Assembly (NCBI RefSeq): GCF_018842675.1
Contig: NZ_JAGTWO010000002.1
Span: 62,001-126,000, forward strand
Direction of reading: 5' to 3'
Length of the DNA stretch: 64,000 nt
Source of the DNA: Candidatus Pantoea bituminis
GTDB lineage: Bacteria > Pseudomonadota > Gammaproteobacteria > Enterobacterales > Enterobacteriaceae
A program made the position numbers and the translations under genes. Of the stretch, positions 61,160 through 64,000 are shown piece after piece (position 1 is the first letter of the stretch; each line of letters starts with the position of its first letter). Below the pieces are notes generated by a model. The model searched no databases. It saw only the letters and a program-made list of their open reading frames with translations, and was not told the origin of the DNA.

Positions 61160-62841
61160 ATGAAAATAAATAACCTGGGAATAGGAACCCGTCTGGGTGC
61201 TGGTTTTTCACTGGTACTTATTCTGATGATTGCAATGGTCATTACTGGAGGATGGCATCTGCGCGGCATGATGCAGGCCACAAAAAGTGTTACGCATGAT
61301 TATTTAGTGCGGGAGCGCTTATCGACCGAATGGTTATCCATCATTGACACTAACGCCGCTCTGGCCCTTGTCGTAATGACCTCACCCGCTGAAAGTATTA
61401 AACAATATGCTTCAGAGGAGATGAAGAAGAACTCTGAGCGAGCCAGCGCGGTACAAAAAAGCTGGAAAATATGATCACGTCTGATCACGGCAAAGAATTA
61501 ATGAAGGGAGTGGGTGAGGCACGTAAAGGGAATACCGCAGCGCGCAATGTTGCCCTGAAACTCAGTGCTCAGGGAGATGTGAACGCGACCGCTGAAGTTA
61601 TTCGTAGCCAGTTGCTACCTGCTATGCGCGCTTATTCCGATGCTGTTCGTGCTGTGGCTAACAACCAGCAAAGGCTCATTAATGAGAATGGTGGTCATAT
61701 CCAGAGTGCAGGTACATCTGCCGTTTGGACACTGGTGGCGGTAGGTATTGTTGCGTTAATTATGGGCTCGCTTCTTGCATTGCTTATCACGCGTAGCATT
61801 ACGCGCCCACTGATATCTGCTGTGGGTATAGCGCGCGAAGTGGCAGCCGGTAATCTGACCGTGGATGTGCGGGTAGATTCTCATGATCAGTTAGGGCAGT
61901 TGATGGCCGCCCTGCGTGAAATGACTGAAAGTCTACGTAAGACTGTGCAGAAAGTGCGTGCAGGATCAGACAGCATAGCCTCGGCTGCTGATGAAATTGC
62001 CACCGGTAACGAGGATCTCTCATCCCGCACTGAAGAACAGGCGGCGAGCGTGGAAGAAACAGCGGCAACACTCGAGGAACTGACCGCCACCATCAGCAAT
62101 ACCGCATCAAACACGGCGCAGGCACGTCAGTTTGTTTCTGAAACCGCTGGCATTGTAAAAGAGAATGGCGAGCTGATGAATGATGTGTCCACCCGGATGA
62201 AGGAGATTTATGAATCCTCCTCCAGAATGTCTAATATTATTTCTGTCATCGATGGCATTGCTTTCCAGACCAACATACTGGCCCTCAATGCGGCTGTGGA
62301 AGCTGCTCGCGCGGGTGAATCTGGCCGGGGGTTTGCTGTGGTCGCCGGTGAAGTACGCACACTGGCCCAACGCAGTGCTTCCGCTGCACGTGAAATCAAA
62401 ACGCTGATAGATGAATCTGTATCGCGCATTAACGCAGGCACCACATTAGTGGACAAGGCTGATAAGGGCATGACGAGCATCGTTAGAAACGTGCAGAGCA
62501 TGGAACAACTGATTAACGAAATTGCTCAAGCCAGCCGGGAACAGAATGATGGCATTGAGCAAATCAACTGCGCCATGGAGCAAATCGATACGACTACTCA
62601 GCAAAATGCTGCTCTGGTAGAACAGTCTGCGGCTGCTGCAGCCTCCATGCAGGAACAAACCCAAGTGTTGCAGGAGATTGTGAGCATGTTTCGCTTAAAT
62701 GAAGGAAGCGCTATAAACCGTACGCAAACGGTCAGCGTTCCTGTCTCGGTCACCACTCAGCAGCAATTTAGCACTGTCCGTCAGGCACCACGACTACCTG
62801 GCAAAACGGCTGCTACAGAGGGAAGCTGGGAATCATTTTAA
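61160..62841 (+). CDS. Methyl-accepting chemotaxis protein (one frameshift)
   Basis: About 561 residues. TM1 at residues 10-32 ([19 protein letters not shown]), periplasmic four-helix ligand domain, TM2 near residue 195 ([20 protein letters not shown]), HAMP linker, methylation helices ([20 protein letters not shown]) and the signalling tip [39 protein letters not shown] (split). The C-terminal tail ends EGSWESF, a CheR/B-docking-like WxSF. The frame breaks at 61455-61460 (six A, seven needed for [14 protein letters not shown]). Ligand unknown. It may sense a sugar, given the xyl neighbour. Confidence 0.9.
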
Positions 62842-62961
62842 TTGAACGATTTCGTAATAAAATGAAGTGAGCCAGACGGCGGGTTTTGAATGCTTTGTCT
62901 AAAAATCCTGCAACAAAAGCTGCCTGTCTAAAATTACTGGCTCTTTGTTACCTTCCTGTAA

Positions 62962-62990
62962 AAAAGGAGCATGCCAGACATGCTCCTTTT
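62962..62990 (+). terminator. Intrinsic terminator after the chemoreceptor
   Basis: AAAAGGAGCATG, loop CCAGA, CATGCTCCTTTT. A perfect 12-bp stem ending in a T-run. Confidence 0.85.
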
Positions 62991-63169
62991 GACATTAATC
63001 ATTCGTTCGTTTCAAAGAAGCAATTATTTATGGCCGTCTTTTCTCTGCCGGTAACTGTTAAGAAATTTACCGCAAATCCTTCGCCGGGACGACCCGTTGT
63101 GTTTTTCACTGGGTCTTCGGCCAATTGCATGATCTAATTAGACATTTAACATAAATTACATTCTCTGCA

Positions 63170-63508
63170 CTATGCCTCAGGTGGTAAGTGATGAACCACC
63201 ATCACTTCTCTAGTTCTATATGAGCGTAATGCTCCCGCATACCGTTGAGTAAGTTGTCATCAGGCCAGTCTGCTGATTTACCCAGGCAGCAGGTAAACCT
63301 CTGACAGCCTCATGTATTCGACGTGCGTCACCTGTACCAGAACAGTGTCTGAAGCGTCCATGGTGTTTACGTAACGCATGGCACCGGGCAAAATGCCTGT
63401 CTCCTGCCAGCGGATGGTATGAAGCTTTATGCCCGCCAAGACTTCCGGCAGAAGTCGCTGAACAATCTTCAGTGTCTGCAAAGGAATGTTCCCCCTGTAT
63501 AGTGGCAT
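63170..63508 (-). CDS. ASCH-domain protein (two frameshifts)
   Basis: About 113 residues when repaired. MPLYRGNIPLQTLKIVQRLL and PEVLAGIKLHTIRWQETGIL are the ASCH start (KxHTxRW-type motif). YVNTMDASDTVLVQVTHVEY MRL (split) follows. Slips near 63285 and 63205 then lead to GKSADWPDDNLLNGMREHY and MVVHHLPPEA before the stop at 63170. ASCH proteins bind or hydrolyse modified nucleosides (E. coli YqfB deaminates or hydrolyses N4-acetylcytidine). Frameshifts again look like consensus errors. Confidence 0.65.
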
Positions 63509-63647
63509 TGTCAGCTTATGCCAACAAAGCTGCCTGATCGAGCACATGGTCCGCTATGAGCGAAAATCGGACGTTATGTCTTAGAGAGGGTTTGATAAAA
63601 CGGCGTTAGAGCCGAACAGTTGTCACTATCCGGCTATGAGCAATGAA

Positions 63648-64000
63648 TCAAAGGCCGAATATAGCCTCAATTTCTATCGAGAGGTCAGGTGAGAAGAGGC
63701 GGCTGACTTCCACGAGCGAACTGGCTGGCAAGTGATCACCGTAATTTCGGTACAGCACGTTGCGTAGCCCGTTGATCTCCTCAAAAGAGGTGATGAATAT
63801 AGTCACTTTGATTAGTGCGGAAAAATCTATCTCTTCTAGGCTGACAATTTTCCTGATTTGGCTGAATATTTCTTCAGCCTGCTCAGCAATGCCTTCATGT
63901 TGGGCCGCTGTGCCAAACGCGGTCAGGCCGGAAATATAGAGCGTGTTGCCATGCTTTACTGAATGGACGTAAGGAGCCTTTACTTCACCTAACGCACGGT
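63648..64000 (-). CDS. RidA-family (YjgF/UK114) protein, 5' end beyond the window
   Basis: Open on the minus strand from the right edge to TGA at 63648-63650, 117 codons. KAPYVHSVKHGNTLYISGLT, EQAEEIFSQIRKIVSLEEID, LIKVTIFITSFEEINGLRNV and LPASSLVEVSRLFSPDLSIE IEAIFGL (split) follow the RidA family closely, but the usual RxxxR catalytic Arg in NxRxxSxVEV reads SSLVEVSRL, so the imine-deaminating Arg may be absent or replaced. No start codon is in the window. Confidence 0.8.
   Translation of the reverse strand, partial: RALGEVKAPYVHSVKHGNTLYISGLTAFGTAAQHEGIAEQAEEIFSQIRKIVSLEEIDFSALIKVTIFITSFEEINGLRNVLYRNYGDHLPASSLVEVSRLFSPDLSIEIEAIFGL

Noticed and set aside
1..64000. CRISPR arrays and complete insertion sequences
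   Set aside because: No regularly spaced repeat-spacer series and no intact DDE transposase or paired terminal repeats were found by reading. A sequence search could still reveal short remnants.

Overview
The window looks like an accessory segment, most likely part of a large plasmid, of an Enterobacterales bacterium. The xylAB/xylFGHR arrangement, a NemR-like regulon, DUF2913 and DUF1471 proteins, an Abi-like protein and a P1-Cre-like recombinase with a lox-type site all fit Erwiniaceae (Pantoea/Erwinia) or a close relative. No complete replication or partition gene was recognised, so plasmid status is inference.

Layout. (1) 1-2.6 kb: an EamA transporter and a periplasmic cyclase-like protein, opposed by a TetR regulator. 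(2) 2.8-16.7 kb: a catabolic island. A LysR gene diverges from a tightly coupled operon of three RraA-type aldolase-like genes plus an aminotransferase. A convergent operon encodes a 5-oxoprolinase-type complex (PxpA, PxpB, PxpC), biotin carboxylase, two biotinyl-domain proteins, an MFS transporter and a DUF4286-like protein, preceded by its own LysR. Together they suggest uptake, lactam opening, transamination and aldol cleavage of a substituted pyroglutamate. (3) 16.8-31.4 kb: plasmid backbone and defence genes: a HTH protein, an Abi/HEPN protein, DUF2913, a Gabija-like OLD/UvrD pair with DUF3800, bracketed by two related membrane proteins, a decayed integrase, an unassigned AT-rich two-gene operon, and a tyrosine recombinase. 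(4) 31.7-40.8 kb: a segment bounded by two identical 33-bp repeats carrying a DnaA-box-like motif. It holds an electrophile-stress regulon (chloroperoxidase-like hydrolase, NemR-like repressor, DJ-1-like protein, old yellow enzyme, SDR) with three 15-bp operators, a Fic protein and YflT/DUF2382 stress proteins. (5) 40.9-47.5 kb: a Cre homologue with a 34-bp lox-type site, then an AT-rich three-gene DUF262/ATPase/unknown operon and a GHKL-ATPase/PD-(D/E)XK nuclease. (6) 48-52.5 kb: an amidohydrolase pseudogene, hipBA, and a GntR remnant. (7) 52.5-60.7 kb: the complete xylose locus. (8) 61-64 kb: a chemoreceptor, an ASCH protein and a RidA-family gene running off the edge.

A caution applies to the whole window. 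About thirty otherwise intact genes, including conserved ones such as xylF, pxpA, pxpC and the MFS transporter, are interrupted by single-base frameshifts. Nearly all lie in short homopolymers and nearly all are one-base losses. This is the signature of uncorrected long-read consensus errors, so I annotate such genes as one CDS across the shift. The exceptions that look like real decay are a LysR remnant, an amidohydrolase, an integrase, an Rpn fragment and a GntR fragment, plus an in-frame TAG in the GajA-like gene.
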